6,636 nt of DNA from Glaciimonas sp. (GCA_014377145.1 JACMQE010000243.1:1-6636), one strand, 5' to 3'; shown: positions 1-5,594, numbered from the stretch's first letter. A program made the numbers and translations. The notes: a model not told the origin generated them from the letters alone.

Positions 1-1
1 T

Positions 2-190
2 CGACACGTTTTGCAATCGACTGCCGAGGCTGCGAGGGTACCAATTCGGATCGCAGAATTTGTACAGATCGTGTGGAGATACACGCTTCCCGAAATTTCT
101 GTCAGGGAAGGGAGGAGGAATATGAAGGGATTGTTGACGCCTGTCGAGCTGAGTCAGCTCGCTAAATTGTTGCTAAACCTGGATTTTTGA
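2..190 (+). CDS. Unidentified ORF, 3' end of a possible gene cut by the window edge
   Basis: This frame is open from the left edge to a TGA at 188-190 and gives 62 residues ending in LSQLAKLLLNLDF. The composition is protein-like: charged and helical, with a leucine-rich end. An internal ATG at 122 follows a purine-rich AGGAGG stretch at 114-119, but the spacing is only 3 bases, so a 22-codon ORF from there is possible and not compelling. I do not recognise the protein. The other two plus-strand frames are also open over the first 120 bases or so, and the minus strand has few stops, so openness alone is weak evidence. The next frame opens at 187 after a T5 run and stays open to 414, which could be a frameshifted continuation. 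It may be the tail of a real gene entering from the left, or chance. Confidence 0.25.
   Translation, partial: RHVLQSTAEAARVPIRIAEFVQIVWRYTLPEISVREGRRNMKGLLTPVELSQLAKLLLNLDF
145..161. repeat. 17-bp perfect palindrome (8-bp arms, 1-bp centre)
   Basis: The sequence CGAGCTGA-G-TCAGCTCG is a perfect dyad. A one-base centre is too tight for an RNA hairpin loop, so if it matters it would be as a double-stranded protein-binding site or a recombination site. It lies inside the open frame 2-190. No gene start close by makes it an obvious operator. Confidence 0.4.
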
Positions 191-451
191 AAACGCTCAG
201 ACCTGGTTGGGGTAATTTTCTCTATCTTGATTCGAATACCGCTGACCGTCATAGAGTTGCTATCGCCATCTTGGCACTCCTCTATTTTTCTTTCAAAGAC
301 GAGGCCGATCCATTTTATCTTACTCTCGGCACAATGGCGCTTCGATGCGGTGCTGGGCGCAGTAGATCTACTCATAAACACATCTATTTTAATTTTTTGA
401 GCAATTGGCCATAACTTAAAAAATATTCGAAAAAAATGAAGCGGCATTTGA
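191..451. other. Stretch without a supportable gene
   Basis: Three frames are open over much of this interval: plus 187-414, the plus frame from 191 to about 403, and minus 154-447. None shows a recognisable motif, a convincing ribosome binding site or a family resemblance. One plus frame, 420 to about 480, looks mildly coding (it includes EAAFDWPDIRPGVD) and runs straight toward the ORF at 452-619 in another frame. The two may be pieces of one eroded gene with a one-base loss near 478-481. Confidence 0.3.
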
Positions 452-619
452 TTGGCCAGATATAAGGCCTGGGGTAGATTTGTGGTTGATCACAACTATC
501 TGCAAGAAAATACTGATGCCATGATCCAGAAGTATAATAAAGAATTTGAGGCCTTACCATTAGCTAAGAAGTTCACCGCGGTGCATTGTAAATATAAGCA
601 CCGCTCCAATACGCCATAA
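452..619 (+). pseudogene. Possible gene remnant, 55 codons, unidentified
   Basis: The frame opens after a TGA at 449-451 and closes with TAA at 617-619. The product is hydrophilic and protein-like, with NYLQENTDAMIQKYNKEFEA in the middle and a Lys/His-rich end. The only starts are TTG at 452 or GTG at 482, neither with a clear ribosome binding site, so it is not a complete gene as it stands. The frame to its left (420-480) has a similar look and would join it after adding one base near 480. It ends 41 bases from the 3' end of the convergent lpxO. No family is recognised; it may be chance. Confidence 0.25.
578..604. repeat. Inverted repeat, 7-bp arms, between convergent genes
   Basis: GCGGTGC at 578-584 pairs perfectly with GCACCGC at 598-604 across a 13-base A/T-rich loop. 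The left arm also overlaps a 10-bp palindrome, CACCGCGGTG (574-583), so two alternative pairings are possible. It sits downstream of lpxO (minus strand) and inside the 3' end of the weak plus-strand ORF. Neither strand has a T-run after the stem, so a classical intrinsic terminator is unlikely, though a 3'-end stabilising hairpin is possible. Confidence 0.4.
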
Positions 620-660
620 TGCGGCAACATGCCGAATATGTGCTGCCACAGCCGGCGCTA

Positions 661-1563
661 TCATAGCCAGATCAGCGCCATAACAACGCTGACAATCAAG
701 CCAAATTTGATGACGTAATACAGCGACTTACTAAATTTTTTCAGCGCCCGCCGGTATTGACCGGCGCTCCAGACAAAGTGGAACAGTTTGTTGATGCCGC
801 CCGTCTGGTCGCCAGTATCATTTGGCGATGCTGCGGCGCTCATCATGTGACGACCAAGCCAGCGATTGACAGCCTGGGCCCAGCGATAGCGCATCGGACG
901 TTCGATATCGCAGAGAATAATGATGCGATTGACATCGGAGCCATTTTGTGCCCAGTGCATATACGTTTCGTCAAATACCATGCCTTGACCATCGCGCCAG
1001 CTGTAGCGCTCGCCATTGACTTCGATGAAGCAGCGATCATCGTTCGGTGTCATCAGACCTAAGTGATACCGCATCGATCCGGCAAATGGATCGCGATGCA
1101 AGTTAAGTTTTCCGCCTGGTGGCAGTTCGGCAAACATCGCCGCTTTAACGCTCGGCGTACGTCGCAACAGCGCGACCGTTTTCGGGCAAAATTGTTCGGC
1201 TGAGGGATGGTTGGCGTTATACCATTTTAAATAGAAACGTTTCCAACCCACTTTGAAAAAAGAGTTAAAACCGGCATCATCGTTTTTTCCAGCAGCACGA
1301 ATTTTTTCCATACCGGTCAGTGCTTGCGCTTCATTACGGATGGTCTCCCAGTTATCTTCTAATATTTTTAAATCATTGAAAGTACTATTCGGCAAATATG
1401 CCGAGTTGGTTGGTACCTTGGAGAACATATATATTAAAATATTCAACGGGGCCATGATTGACGAATGATCGAATAATTGACGGAAAAACGGCATCCGTAC
1501 CTTGCCCCTAAAGTGGACATAAATAACAGATAAAAGAAAAATGCTAATCACTGTCCATTTCAT
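661..1563 (-). CDS. lpxO: Lipid A 2-hydroxylase LpxO (Fe(II)/2-oxoglutarate dioxygenase)
   Basis: The 300-residue product fits the LpxO branch of the aspartyl/asparaginyl beta-hydroxylase family. In that branch the enzyme adds a 2-OH group to a secondary acyl chain of lipid A at the inner membrane, using Fe(II), O2 and 2-oxoglutarate. Visible features are an N-terminal membrane segment (about residues 3-16) followed by VHFRGKVR; the metal motif H156-R-D158 in LNLHRDPFAGSMRYHLGL; the distal metal ligand H203 in FDETYMHWAQN; R213, a likely 2-oxoglutarate ligand; and a C-terminal membrane segment (about 283-299). Length matches known LpxO proteins (about 300). The ATG at 1563 is chosen because GGAG (1573-1576) sits 9 bases upstream. 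The TTG at 1578 overlaps that site and is unlikely. No break is seen, unlike its neighbours. It is transcribed alone, opposite to the other genes. The family is sure; the substrate is inferred from similarity. Confidence 0.9.
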   Translation of the reverse strand: MKWTVISIFLLSVIYVHFRGKVRMPFFRQLFDHSSIMAPLNILIYMFSKVPTNSAYLPNSTFNDLKILEDNWETIRNEAQALTGMEKIRAAGKNDDAGFNSFFKVGWKRFYLKWYNANHPSAEQFCPKTVALLRRTPSVKAAMFAELPPGGKLNLHRDPFAGSMRYHLGLMTPNDDRCFIEVNGERYSWRDGQGMVFDETYMHWAQNGSDVNRIIILCDIERPMRYRWAQAVNRWLGRHMMSAAASPNDTGDQTGGINKLFHFVWSAGQYRRALKKFSKSLYYVIKFGLIVSVVMALIWL

Positions 1564-1572
1564 GACAATGCG

Positions 1573-1576
1573 CTCC
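1573..1576 (-). promoter_or_regulatory. Ribosome binding site deciding the lpxO start
   Basis: On the minus strand this reads GGAG, 9 bases before the ATG at 1561-1563. It overlaps the alternative TTG start at 1576-1578, which would leave that start without a site of its own. Confidence 0.7.
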
Positions 1577-1605
1577 AATGTAAAAATGTTGCGTCAAAAT
1601 GTGTG

Positions 1606-1623
1606 ACGTTGGTAACGTTGGTG
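1606..1623. repeat. Two tandem 9-bp repeats in the lpxO leader
   Basis: ACGTTGGTA (1606-1614) is followed directly by ACGTTGGTG (1615-1623), and then ACG. On the lpxO strand this is a doubled ACCAACGT, flanked by GTCAC-like ends. If the promoter at 1646-1674 is right, it lies just inside the 5' leader, between the promoter and the ribosome binding site. It could be a regulator site or a chance duplication. It does not look like a PhoP box (TGTTTA-N5-TGTTTA). Confidence 0.4.
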
Positions 1624-1645
1624 ACGCTGAGGAAGGCAAGCCAAC

Positions 1646-1674
1646 ATTAAATATATAGATTAGAACTTACGCAA
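1646..1674 (-). promoter_or_regulatory. Candidate sigma-70 promoter for lpxO
   Basis: On the minus strand TTGCGT (-35, 1669-1674) is followed by a 17-base spacer and TTTAAT (-10, 1646-1651). The -10 box matches the consensus at 5 of 6 positions, the -35 box only at its first three. Transcription would start near 1639 and give a leader of about 75 bases. The -35 box coincides with the left arm of the 10-bp inverted repeat at 1669-1768. Confidence 0.4.
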
Positions 1675-1768
1675 AATTTTTCTATCAACGGGTTTATCAA
1701 AACCCGTTGACAAAGGCAATATGTTAATATTACTAGGAAAGTACAACGCTGCTGGGACAATTTTGCGT
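1669..1768. repeat. 100-bp segment bounded by 10-bp perfect inverted repeats, possible miniature element remnant
   Basis: ACGCAAAATT (1669-1678) and AATTTTGCGT (1759-1768) are perfect inverted copies. They bound a 100-bp A/T-rich segment that also holds an 11-bp-stem hairpin at 1685-1710. Small size, terminal inverted repeats, no coding capacity and an intergenic position fit a decayed MITE-like or insertion-sequence-derived element. I see no clear target-site duplication, and pairing does not extend outward, so this is an inference. Confidence 0.35.
1685..1710. repeat. Strong perfect hairpin, 11-bp stem and 4-base loop
   Basis: TCAACGGGTTT (1685-1695), loop ATCA, AAACCCGTTGA (1700-1710). 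It is the most stable-looking short hairpin in the left half of the window. Neither strand has a T-run directly after the stem; on the minus strand the TTTT comes about 9 bases later, after TAGAAAAA. It lies just upstream of the candidate lpxO promoter, so it could insulate that promoter or belong to a small mobile element. Confidence 0.6.
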
Positions 1769-2259
1769 CCGTCGTGATGATTAAAAAAACAATAATAAAT
1801 TAGCATGAAATTTATTTAGATGCCATTCCAACTGTTTGTAGATAGTTTCTCCCGAATAGCGCGATTCAAATATAGATAAAAGAGTCAGATGAGAAAATTT
1901 CGTCATCGCTAGGACGGATATTTTGATGCTAATATTTGCGTTTCCTTAGGGGATTAGCCTTCTTGTAATGTGTTGCCAACGGGCAGCACAGACAGTATGA
2001 GCGTATGTCAACATACTTGATCCTTATCGTCATGGCGTACGCGACCGTCAGGTTTGGTCAGACCTTTAGTGCATTGTCTTTACCCCGCTGGACGAAGATA
2101 CTGCGCCATTCGTCAGCGCCCGGCCCTCAGAATGACTGGTATGGTTAAACCACTTCATTTACCAGTTCTACTTTCCTCTTCTGCACCTTCCATTACTTTT
2201 TACGTGACTGTTTTAGTGCGATATTTTTTACCAATTCGTTCACGGGCACAGGTGTCAGC
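1769..2259. other. Intergenic stretch without a convincing gene
   Basis: Stops are frequent here. Short coding-like scraps occur, such as a 19-codon ORF at about 1821 beginning MPFQLFVDSFSRIARF, and the 47-codon ORF at 2005-2148 listed separately. A 6-bp-armed dyad, GTATGT-CA-ACATAC, lies at 2003-2016 over that ORF's start. It is probably a degraded intergenic region upstream of the exchanger gene. Confidence 0.4.
2005..2148 (+). CDS. Possible small membrane-type ORF, 47 codons
   Basis: This ATG-to-TAA ORF begins MSTYLILIVMAYATVRFG, a hydrophobic start that could be a signal or membrane anchor, followed by a basic, Pro/Ser-containing tail. The ribosome binding site is poor: only GAG, 3 bases before the ATG. 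The start codon lies inside the dyad at 2003-2016. No family is recognised. It may be the truncated front of a gene or chance. Confidence 0.2.
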   Translation: MSTYLILIVMAYATVRFGQTFSALSLPRWTKILRHSSAPGPQNDWYG

Positions 2260-3245
2260 ATGGCATTGACTATCGCATTGCTGTTGGGATCGGCAATTGT
2301 TATTTATCTTTCTTGTGAGTATTTTGTTAATAGTATCGAATGGGCTGGGCGGCGCATGGGGGTTGCCCAAAGCACTGTTGGTACAGTCTCTGGTACAGCG
2401 TTGCCTGAAACGGTCGTGACATTTGTCGCATTGGTGTTTGGCGCGATGCGGCATATAAAGATATTGGCGTTGGCGTGGCGCTCGGCGGGCCACTTGCGCA
2501 CAGCACGATTGCCTATGCGATCGTTGGCTTGATGTTTGTTGTGAACCGCAAAAAACTCGGCAATATCCTATTGTCTAGCCTAGATAGTGCGCGCCTGAAC
2601 CGTGACCAAGCATGGTTCATGGAAATTTTTGTCCTCAAGATATCGCTCGGTCTGGCGGCATTTGTGTTCACACTCTGGTTAGGTCTGGTGTTCCTACTGG
2701 CCTAAGGCGTATATATTTGGAGCGAGATGTGCAAAGAAGACGGTGCCGATGTTGAGGTGCATGAACTTGAACCACTGAAATTTCGTCCCTATGACCGACA
2801 GCCTACGCTCGGTTTGTCCGCCTTTCAGAAAATGGTTGCGCTAGTTGTTATTTTTGTCAGCTCACAGTTATTCGTGGAACAGCTTGATGCTATGGCACCG
2901 TGGCTGGGTATATCGCTCCATTTAGTTGCTTTGTTGCTTAGTCCAATTGCCACCGAACTGCTAGAAATTCTGAACATTTTCATCTGGGTGCGACAAGGCA
3001 AGCAAACGCTGGCGCTCAGCAACATTAGCTGCGCGATAATGATGCAGGCTAGGATGCCGACGGCATTGGTGCTGATTTTTATACCATGGATGTTGGATAT
3101 GGCATTAATTTGGGCTGGCGCGATTAATATGATGTCTATATATGTCTTGTTGCGCAAACAGATATTGATGGGTGGACGTTTGGTGTTGTTTAGAATCCTG
3201 TATCTGGTGTTTGCTGCCGGCTTGGCGCTGATGGGAGTGTGGTAG
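2260..3245 (+). pseudogene. Sodium/calcium exchanger-family (CaCA) membrane protein, broken
   Basis: Repairing one frameshift and one stop gives a 328-residue, very hydrophobic protein with the two alpha-repeats of the Na+/Ca2+ exchanger superfamily. These are inner-membrane antiporters with two inverted halves. Repeat 1 is clear around residues 41-61 (GTVSGTALPETVVTFVALVF, with the family's ion-binding-type Glu). Repeat 2 lies at about 227-250 (SPIATELLEILN). A charged cytosolic loop (CKEDGADVEVHELEP) separates the halves. Translation would start at ATG 2260 after AGGTG. Defects seen: a missing base near 2456-2459, after which KDIGVGVALGGPLAHSTIAY continues in the next frame; TAA at 2703-2705 (codon 149) within LLA-stop-GVYIW; and, from family knowledge, an unusual Leu where repeat 2 normally has Pro (TELPE). 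The gene appears non-functional. The ion specificity cannot be read from sequence. Confidence 0.85.
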
Positions 3246-3288
3246 AAACTGGTTTGTCCCGAGCGGAGTCATGCAATTTCTCCAGAGT

Positions 3289-3316
3289 GAGGCACCTTAA
3301 ACAGCTAAGGCTCCTC
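3289..3316 (+). terminator. Weak terminator-like hairpin after the exchanger pseudogene
   Basis: GAGG (3289-3292) pairs with CCTC (3313-3316) and CCTTA (3295-3299) with TAAGG (3306-3310). A 2x2 internal mismatch separates the two pairings, and the loop is 6 bases. The stem is followed only by TATT, so the T-run is poor. Its place 44 bases after the exchanger stop codon suits a former terminator. Confidence 0.3.
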
Positions 3317-3478
3317 TATTAAGCGTCGACATGCAATTCAAGCATGACGCATATGGCACCCACTGACGGTAAGCATTGGATCTTATCAAAAATTTGCGGT
3401 TTTACATTTATTTGTAAAGAAAATAAATTAGGGCAACTTATCATTGGAAGTGCTTTCAATAACCCATTCAGTCAAATG

Positions 3479-3514
3479 CAGCGTTCGCCAAGGTGGCTTG
3501 GTCTGAACGTTTGC
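3479..3514. repeat. Nested inverted repeats forming an extended hairpin
   Basis: CCAAG (3488-3492) pairs with CTTGG (3497-3501) around GTGG. Outside this, CGTTC (3482-3486) pairs with GAACG (3505-3509), with 1- and 3-base internal gaps. The outer bases around CAG (3479-3481) and the CTG at 3514-3516 could extend it. No T-run follows. The function is unknown; an RNA structure or an old element end are both possible. Confidence 0.35.
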
Positions 3515-3533
3515 TGACCCTCCTTCTTTCTTC

Positions 3534-3562
3534 ATCTAGGTTGATACACGAGTAGCCTAGAT
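3534..3562. repeat. 7-bp inverted repeat around a 15-base centre
   Basis: ATCTAGG (3534-3540) and CCTAGAT (3556-3562) are perfect inverted copies. They lie 20 bases right of the nested hairpin, in a pyrimidine-rich stretch. There is no adjacent gene start, so a regulatory role is not evident. Confidence 0.35.
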
Positions 3563-3969
3563 ATCGACCCTTCTTTTACAATTTCTTGCATTGTGCATGT
3601 GAATGCAGCGACACATTCAATCGGTCTGAATAGCGGTGGATTTTCCAAAAATAACCTGGACTATAAACAGCGTTTGAATCTAGCAATAATGTCCCCATGA
3701 GTTGAAATCTGAAATTTGTAAGACTTGATGTCAATGCAATGGAACAGGCAGGTAATAACCATAAACAAAAAATGCTAACCATATAATTCTCGTTATCAGG
3801 ACTTTTGCCAAATACCCCTCAGCGACGTTGCACCTTCTCATTATCCAGACAGTTTGATTCTAGCGTACAGAATTTGTCGAAGAGTAGTGCTGAAAAGTGC
3901 GTGCCGCTTTCATGCGTAAGTCCTCACTTTAATTTTCATTTTGTTTTATAGCGTTTTGGAGATTGCAGA

Positions 3970-4119
3970 ATGGGGAAAAAAATAATGCACAAGCCTGCTG
4001 GTAAAACATTGGGGAAATTACGTTTTTCTGCGAAATTAAAAGGCGACGATAAAGAAGATTGCCTCGACGATGGTGATCCCTTGAACTTGATGTCGACCGC
4101 CAATGCATCACAACATTGA
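3970..4119 (+). CDS. Small charged hypothetical protein, 49 residues
   Basis: This ATG-to-TGA ORF has a good ribosome binding site: GGAG at 3958-3961 with an 8-base spacer. The product is basic at the start (MGKKIMHKPAGKTLGKLRFS) and acidic in the middle (KGDDKEDCLDDGD), with no hydrophobic segment. It ends 16 bases before the ATG of the large gene at 4136, so the two probably form one transcription unit. The T-rich stretch just before it (3929-3950) could hold a promoter, but no good -35/-10 pair is visible. No family is recognised. Given the decay next door, it may be the front of a longer protein truncated by a frameshift. Confidence 0.5.
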   Translation: MGKKIMHKPAGKTLGKLRFSAKLKGDDKEDCLDDGDPLNLMSTANASQH

Positions 4120-4123
4120 CAGC

Positions 4124-4127
4124 GGAG
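4124..4127 (+). promoter_or_regulatory. Ribosome binding site deciding the 4136 start
   Basis: GGAG lies 8 bases before the ATG at 4136-4138. This favours a start at MPPVLEAKAVG rather than the TTG at 4116 (in another frame) or the internal ATG at 4185. Confidence 0.6.
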
Positions 4128-4135
4128 TTGCACCC

Positions 4136-5462
4136 ATGCCTCCAGTTTTGGAGGCTAAGGCTGTGGGCCGACGGTGATTCGGCCATGATCGCATCGCTGG
4201 CGAATAGCGGCTTGATTTCAGGCAGTGTGTCTTTTTCATCGATAAATGCAGGCGTGCAAGGCAGTGTATTTCAGATTGCATTGGATCAAGACGTTGGCAC
4301 AGCACAGGCCGATGCCTACACAAGTGGAAGCACGGTTAAGATTGCCGGGATGTCCGCTAGTATGGAAGGTGTGTCGCATTACTTGCGCAGTTTTTATACC
4401 GTAACAAGCGCAAAGGCGTTACCGCCACAAATGCAACTGCAATCAATCCTGACCGATGACTTTCAAGGTGCGAGCTTGTTGCAGCAAGCATTGGCATGGA
4501 TCATTGAGCATGATCCACCTGGTACTGGCGGGCTGTTTTCTGTTGGTTGGCCGCTGCATGGTGCTGATGGGGCGCCTATCGGTACCTCGTACTCAGGTCA
4601 TCTCACGAATAAATTGGAAAAAATACAGCAGGCAACGGAAGAACGGGAAAACACACAGAGGGGGAAGTAGCCCGAGAGAGGCAAGCCAGCAAGATGGATA
4701 TAGCACAACTGCAGCCAATTCGATCTCGACCACGCCCGCTGCTATGAAGGAAGCACTAACGACGCCAGCTAGCGTTACGTGCATTACAACTGTTGTATCG
4801 AATACAAATACGCCTCAAAAATTATATCAGTCAAAAGAATTTTTAGGTCAGTTTTTTCATTGGGTACAGCGTATGGTCCTAACAGGGTCGTTTAACAAAA
4901 ATGATAGATTGATATTAACAACTGATTTTGGCGTTTTCAATAGAAGCTTACAAAATATATTAATGACCTGTAATCTGCCGGGCAAATGTGTTGTTGACTA
5001 TCCCGATGTTGGTTGTTATCTTGATGCGTCGGTATGGTTCGATAAATATCGTTTACAACTTTTAGACGAAGATAAGATTCAAGCGATACAGTCGGAGGGT
5101 AACGTTGACGTTTCGCAAGTAATACATAAGTTTGGTCTTTTTCCATCTGTCACGGTGGCGGCAACAAAAGCGGCACCTACAACAACATCAACGACTACAG
5201 TTGCACCGACAGTAGTAGCGGTGACAACTCAAAAAGCAACCACAAAAAAACAGCACCTGCAATCAGCCCCCCCTTCGTAAAAAATAGTAGTTTCTGGCTA
5301 TATAGGTCAACATTTTTAGCGCAATTTTCTAGCATTCTGAAGATGCATTATCCGGACTAGTTGTTCGAGATGGACGATCTTTTACCGGTGACTAAGAGTG
5401 GTCAAATATTTCCTATGCGTTTGAGTGATATATTGCAAACCTATGATAGACTAAAAACCTGA
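4136..5462 (+). pseudogene. Unidentified ~441-residue protein with Thr/Pro-rich linker, broken
   Basis: Three frames join into one protein once single-base shifts are repaired. An extra C at 4168-4169 (restores VGDGDSAMIASL), an extra G in the G5 run 4660-4664 (restores NTQRGSSPREAS), and a missing C in the C7 run 5267-5273 (restores SAPPFVKNSSFW). One stop, TAG 5358-5360, remains near the end (HYPD-stop-LFEMDD). The repaired length, 442 codons including the final TGA, divides exactly. Seen in order: a Ser/Gly/Ala-rich N-terminal part; a region around residues 120-160 (IIEHDPPGTGGLFSVGWPLH); a Gln/Thr/Ser-rich linker; a part with three close cysteines (TCNLPGKC, then GCYLD); a Thr-rich stretch at about 340-373; and a C-terminal tail (LPVTKSGQIFPMRLSDILQ). 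There is no signal peptide. I do not recognise the family. The linker style suggests a secreted or modular protein, which is inference. Some shifts could be sequencing errors. Confidence 0.6.
4138..4155 (+). repeat. Hairpin over the first codons of the 4136 gene
   Basis: GCCTCCA (4138-4144), loop GTTT, TGGAGGC (4149-4155): a perfect 7-bp stem starting at the last base of the ATG. In mRNA it would lie in the initiation region and could lower translation. It could equally be coincidence within the codons for PPVLEA. Confidence 0.4.
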
Positions 5463-5477
5463 AAAATAGATTGCTCA

Positions 5478-5506
5478 AATACAGGCATGCATAACATGCC
5501 TGTATT
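5478..5506. repeat. Perfect 12-bp inverted repeat hairpin over the signal-peptide start
   Basis: AATACAGGCATG (5478-5489), loop CATAA, CATGCCTGTATT (5495-5506). It starts 16 bases after the end of the 4136-5462 pseudogene and covers both possible ATG starts (5487, 5496) of the signal-peptide ORF. It could be a terminator for the upstream gene, though it lacks a T-run. It could also be a translational block or a recombination site linked to the rearrangement just to its right. Confidence 0.6.
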
Positions 5507-5594
5507 CAGCGCATTGGTTTCTGGCAAAAAACGGCGCATGGTCAGCGTCGTGTTGATGTCGTTAGCCAACACCGCGTTCGCCGATGCGGTTTAA
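5487..5594 (+). pseudogene. Signal peptide of a secreted protein, cut off from its body
   Basis: From ATG 5487, or more likely ATG 5496 (MPVFSALVSGKKRR), the 32-35 residue product is an almost textbook Sec signal peptide. It has a basic n-region (GKKRR), a hydrophobic core (MVSVVLMSLANT) and a cleavage site (AFA before DA). The frame ends two codons later at TAA 5592-5594, so nothing follows to be exported. Directly abutting on the opposite strand is the tail of a degraded autotransporter passenger, the kind of protein such a signal would lead. The parsimonious reading is the front end of that same autotransporter gene, separated by an inversion. The ribosome binding site is weak, and the starts lie in a 12-bp-stem hairpin. 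On the minus strand this DNA is also open, but its composition there does not look like a continued passenger. Confidence 0.55.

Larger units (their letters stand above)
3246..3969. other. Long stretch without a supported gene
   Basis: About 720 bases with frequent stops. The best plus-strand ORF is 3353-3517 (54 codons, beginning MAPTDGKHWILSKICGF), which has no ribosome binding site and no recognisable family. A minus-strand ORF at 3576-3782 begins with a hydrophobic, signal-like stretch but also lacks a good site. Inverted repeats at 3479-3514, 3534-3562 and 3587-3607 are the only structured parts. This may be the remains of one or more deleted genes. Confidence 0.45.

Noticed and set aside
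229..237. GATTCGAAT resembling a tRNA T-loop
   Set aside because: The flanking five bases on each side do not pair (CTTGA versus ACCGC), and no acceptor stem or anticodon arm fits around it.
154..447. A 97-codon minus-strand ORF at the left end
   Set aside because: It overlaps other equally open frames and has no recognisable motif. Its Ser/Lys/Arg-heavy sequence reads like chance translation.
757..1062. A 101-codon plus-strand ORF inside lpxO, and shorter ones at 843-1040 and 1253-1468
   Set aside because: They are antisense or out-of-frame shadows of the clear lpxO gene, with no motif or ribosome binding site.
1564..1578. A TTG start 15 bases upstream of the lpxO ATG
   Set aside because: The TTG overlaps the GGAG ribosome binding site that serves the ATG at 1563, and LpxO-type proteins begin at MKW-like sequences.
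1707..1733. TTGACA followed by TATTAC as a plus-strand promoter
   Set aside because: The spacer is only 15 bases, the -10 match is weak, and the TTGACA lies inside the right arm of a stable hairpin with no convincing gene just downstream.
2054..2269. A 71-codon plus-strand ORF ending inside the exchanger start
   Set aside because: It has no ribosome binding site or family resemblance, overlaps the exchanger start out of frame, and has an unusual Pro/Arg/Ser composition.
2200..2493. A 97-codon minus-strand ORF over the start of the exchanger gene
   Set aside because: The plus strand carries the recognisable exchanger alpha-repeat at the same place, so this is its shadow.
3576..3782. A minus-strand 68-codon ORF with a hydrophobic, signal-like start
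   Set aside because: Its ribosome binding site is poor, it has no recognisable body after the hydrophobic start, and the region as a whole has many stops. I kept it only as a remark.
4456..4640. The first ~60 codons of the frame that runs to 5280, read as the N-terminus of that protein
   Set aside because: This part overlaps the better-looking frame of the 4136 gene and is rich in Cys, Trp and Met. The real junction between the frames is the G5 run at 4660-4664.
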